The notes under the pieces: generated by a model | Seen by the model: only the letters and a program-made list of their open reading frames with translations | Told to the model about the DNA's origin: nothing | The model's database searches: none | Part shown: positions 6,505 to 7,909 of the stretch, one piece after another | Layout: each line of letters begins with the position of its first letter | Numbering within the stretch: position 1 is the stretch's first letter | Assembly: GCA_018609935.1 (NCBI GenBank) | Contig: JAHENH010000071.1 | Span: 1 to 7,909 of the forward strand | Reading direction: 5' to 3' | Length of the DNA stretch: 7,909 nucleotides | Origin: Halobacteriales archaeon | Lineage (GTDB): Archaea > Halobacteriota > Halobacteria > Halorutilales > JAHENH01 | Program-made: the position numbers and the translations under genes

Positions 6505-7190
6505 AATTTGACCTTATTTAGCTCCCTCTCGTTTGTTGTCTTCTATCTAGACTTCTTCCTCATAGTTTGATATTAATGTATCTACCAAAAAAGGCCAAGG
6601 CCTGTTCCGTCGGAGTTTTCTTTTTTTCTCCGGGTTCGAATATTTTGTTTTTTATTTCGTCTGTAATATCTGGACCATTATCAGCGATAGAAATAATAAC
6701 GTTTTCTTTGTTTAGATTTGTTGAGATAATTATTTTTGGTTTTTCTTTATCGTAATGTTGTATCCCATTTTGTACTATATTTTCAAATAGAGAGCTAAAT
6801 AGTTTATCTGCTTTTACTTCTATATCTGGTATTTTTCCTTTTACTTGAATTTTTGTACTTGGATAGCTTTCTTTACAGTTATTTATACAGCTTTTTAGTA
6901 TATCATCTAGGTTTGCTGATTGTATTTCGTCCTTTCCTATTGATTTAACTATATCTCTTCCAAGTATTGTTAGTTCATACATGTGATCGGTTTTATTTAA
7001 TATTTTTTCTATATCTTCGTTTTCTCTATATTTTTCTTTTAGGTTTTTAGTACATAACTTTACTATATTTAAATTGTTTCTTATATCATGTCTAAAAAGT
7101 TGATTAATAAGCTGTAATTTATTGTTCTGTTTTTTCAGTTTTTCGTTAGGCTTTTTTTCTTTTATGTTTTATTTCTTTTTGGTTATCCAT
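6492..7190 (-). pseudogene. Decayed sensorless histidine kinase (DHp + HATPase_c)
   Basis: Reading the minus strand from ATG 7190 across frame breaks gives about 232 residues of a cytosolic histidine kinase without a sensor domain. In order: a charged coiled start (MDNQKEIKHKRKK, then NEKLKKQNNKL); the H-box NQLFRHDIRNNLNIV with the phospho-acceptor His; a DHp helix; N-box ENIVQNGIQH; G1 box IADNGPDI; FEPGEKK; G2 box GTGLGLFLVDTLISNY; and a closing IEDNKREGAK. Four lesions break it. The A7 run at 7158-7152 has one base too many to join start and H-box frames. The A7 run at 6627-6621 has one too few to reach the G2 box. A TAG at 6549-6547 replaces the Trp of the usual EVW(V/I)EDN. Frame is lost near 6519-6515, after which KVKLKRN and TAG (6494-6492) match a normal kinase end. 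The longest intact piece, 6982-6560, lacks both H-box and G2 box. Loss of function is the simplest reading. No response regulator is adjacent. Confidence 0.8.
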
Positions 7191-7208
7191 AACTTCTTAT
7201 TTTTTATG

Positions 7209-7218
7209 ATATAAAGGT
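7209..7218 (-). promoter_or_regulatory. TATA-like box of the kinase remnant
   Basis: The minus strand reads CCTTTATATC here, centred about 24 bases before the ATG at 7190. This would give a leaderless or very short-leader transcript. A second TATA-like element (GTATATAAAG) lies further upstream at about 7246-7237. The 173-bp region 7191-7363 also carries the methyltransferase promoter on the other strand and holds no gene. Confidence 0.33.
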
Positions 7219-7328
7219 TTTATATTAACTCACTACTTTATATACTTAAACTTTAAAGAATTTATTAAGAAATATTTGTTTTTATATAATATTTTAACTT
7301 TATAGGTACTATACAAATAAAGATAGAT

Positions 7329-7340
7329 AATATAATTAAA
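7329..7340 (+). promoter_or_regulatory. TATA-like box of the methyltransferase gene
   Basis: AATATAATTAAA is centred about 29 bases before the ATG at 7364, with its core starting 33 bases before the start (32 for the operon at 325). No Shine-Dalgarno sequence precedes the ATG, so a leaderless mRNA is likely. Confidence 0.38.
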
Positions 7341-7363
7341 AGAAGATAATTTATTTATGATAT

Positions 7364-7909
7364 ATGGCTAAAATTGAACCATTCGAAAAATATACAGAGA
7401 GATATGAGGACTGGTTTAAGAAATATAACTATGTATATAAATCTGAACTTAAAGCCATAAAAAAGCTAATACCTGAATTCTCATGTGGTATAGAAATAGG
7501 AGTTGGAACAGCTAGATTTTCTAGACCATTGGGTATACAAATTGGTATAGATCCATCTGAAGAAATGCTTACATACGCTAAAAGAAGACAAATTAATGTA
7601 GTGAAAGCAATTGGAGAAAATATACCATTTAAAGATAATTCCTTTGACATAGTATTAATAGTAACTACTATCTGTTTCGTAGATGACATAGATAAAACAT
7701 TAAAAGAATCAAATAGAATACTTAATGATAAAAAAAGCATTATTATTGGATATATAGATAAAAATAGTTCTATAGGTAAAATATATCAAGAAAAACAACA
7801 AAATAATCCTTTTTATAAAGATGCTGTTTTTGTTTCAACAGAAGAAATTTTAGAAAAACTTAAAATAGCTGGATTTAATGAATTTAAAATTGTTCAAACT
7901 ATATATAAC
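7364..7909 (+). CDS. Class I SAM-dependent methyltransferase (Methyltransf_11/UbiE-like), 3' end missing
   Basis: The window holds 182 codons from ATG 7364 with no stop codon; the frame runs off the right edge. SAM-binding motif I is GIEIGVGTARFSRPLG (42-57, with E44, G46 and G48). It is followed by the second-strand motif GIDPSEEML (61-69), whose Asp contacts the SAM ribose in this fold. GENIPFKDNSFDIVLIV (84-100) covers motifs II/III of the Methyltransf_11 family, and the ESNRIL...KKSIIIGYID stretch is the usual post-motif strand. STEEILEKLKIAGF (158-171) matches the late helix of related archaeal type-11 enzymes, so little is probably missing. A nearby upstream ATG at 7357 is out of frame and hits a stop at once. 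The substrate cannot be read from the sequence. The gene is divergent from the kinase remnant and has its own TATA box. Confidence 0.85.
   Translation, partial: MAKIEPFEKYTERYEDWFKKYNYVYKSELKAIKKLIPEFSCGIEIGVGTARFSRPLGIQIGIDPSEEMLTYAKRRQINVVKAIGENIPFKDNSFDIVLIVTTICFVDDIDKTLKESNRILNDKKSIIIGYIDKNSSIGKIYQEKQQNNPFYKDAVFVSTEEILEKLKIAGFNEFKIVQTIYN

Noticed and set aside
6560..6982. Open frame of 140 codons on the minus strand taken as an intact small protein
   Set aside because: Its start is an internal Met in the DHp helix and its last ~14 residues are out-of-frame sequence; it is the middle of the broken kinase.
7429..7740. Minus-strand open frame of 103 codons
   Set aside because: It lies opposite the clear methyltransferase and has no recognisable motif; it is an antisense shadow.

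Overview
The window comes from a strongly AT-rich archaeon. Isoleucine is mostly ATA and arginine mostly AGA. Plausible TATA boxes sit about 25-33 bases before several start codons, as expected for leaderless archaeal mRNAs. The gene content also points to Archaea: a COG1361-type surface protein with an RND-type exporter, a Pab1020-family RNA ligase with its PIN-domain partner, and a histidine kinase whose H-box (FRHDIRNN) resembles those of methanogens and haloarchaea. I infer a euryarchaeon, probably related to methanogens, and cannot place it more finely.

Layout. Positions 1-71 hold the first codons of a minus-strand gene, probably a VIT1/CCC1-like metal transporter. Positions 72-324 are a T-rich divergent intergenic region with a 9-bp inverted repeat and the promoter of the next gene. 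Positions 325-4223 are a two-gene plus-strand operon: a secreted three-repeat COG1361 protein and a 12-helix RND/MMPL transporter with a DY proton-relay pair in each half. Together they look like an envelope exporter and its extracytoplasmic partner. Positions 4321-5430 (minus) encode the RNA ligase, and 5583-6272 (plus) its PIN-domain partner. These two are divergent and share a very AT-rich 152-bp promoter region.

Positions 6273-6491 carry no protein gene. They do contain a TATA-like box followed by about 85 nt that fold into three nested helices, and then T-tracts: a candidate small structured RNA. Positions 6492-7190 (minus) are a broken sensorless histidine kinase. Two single-base frame changes in A7 runs, an in-frame TAG where the family normally has Trp, and a frame loss near the C terminus interrupt an otherwise recognisable protein. 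From 7364 to the window end runs the first 182 codons of a class I SAM-dependent methyltransferase, with no stop codon reached.

The most notable items are the unassigned structured RNA candidate, the kinase remnant (one of whose frame breaks is exactly a classical -1 slippery heptamer), the divergent RNA ligase/PIN pair, and the surface protein/RND export pair. I found no CRISPR array, insertion sequence or tRNA.
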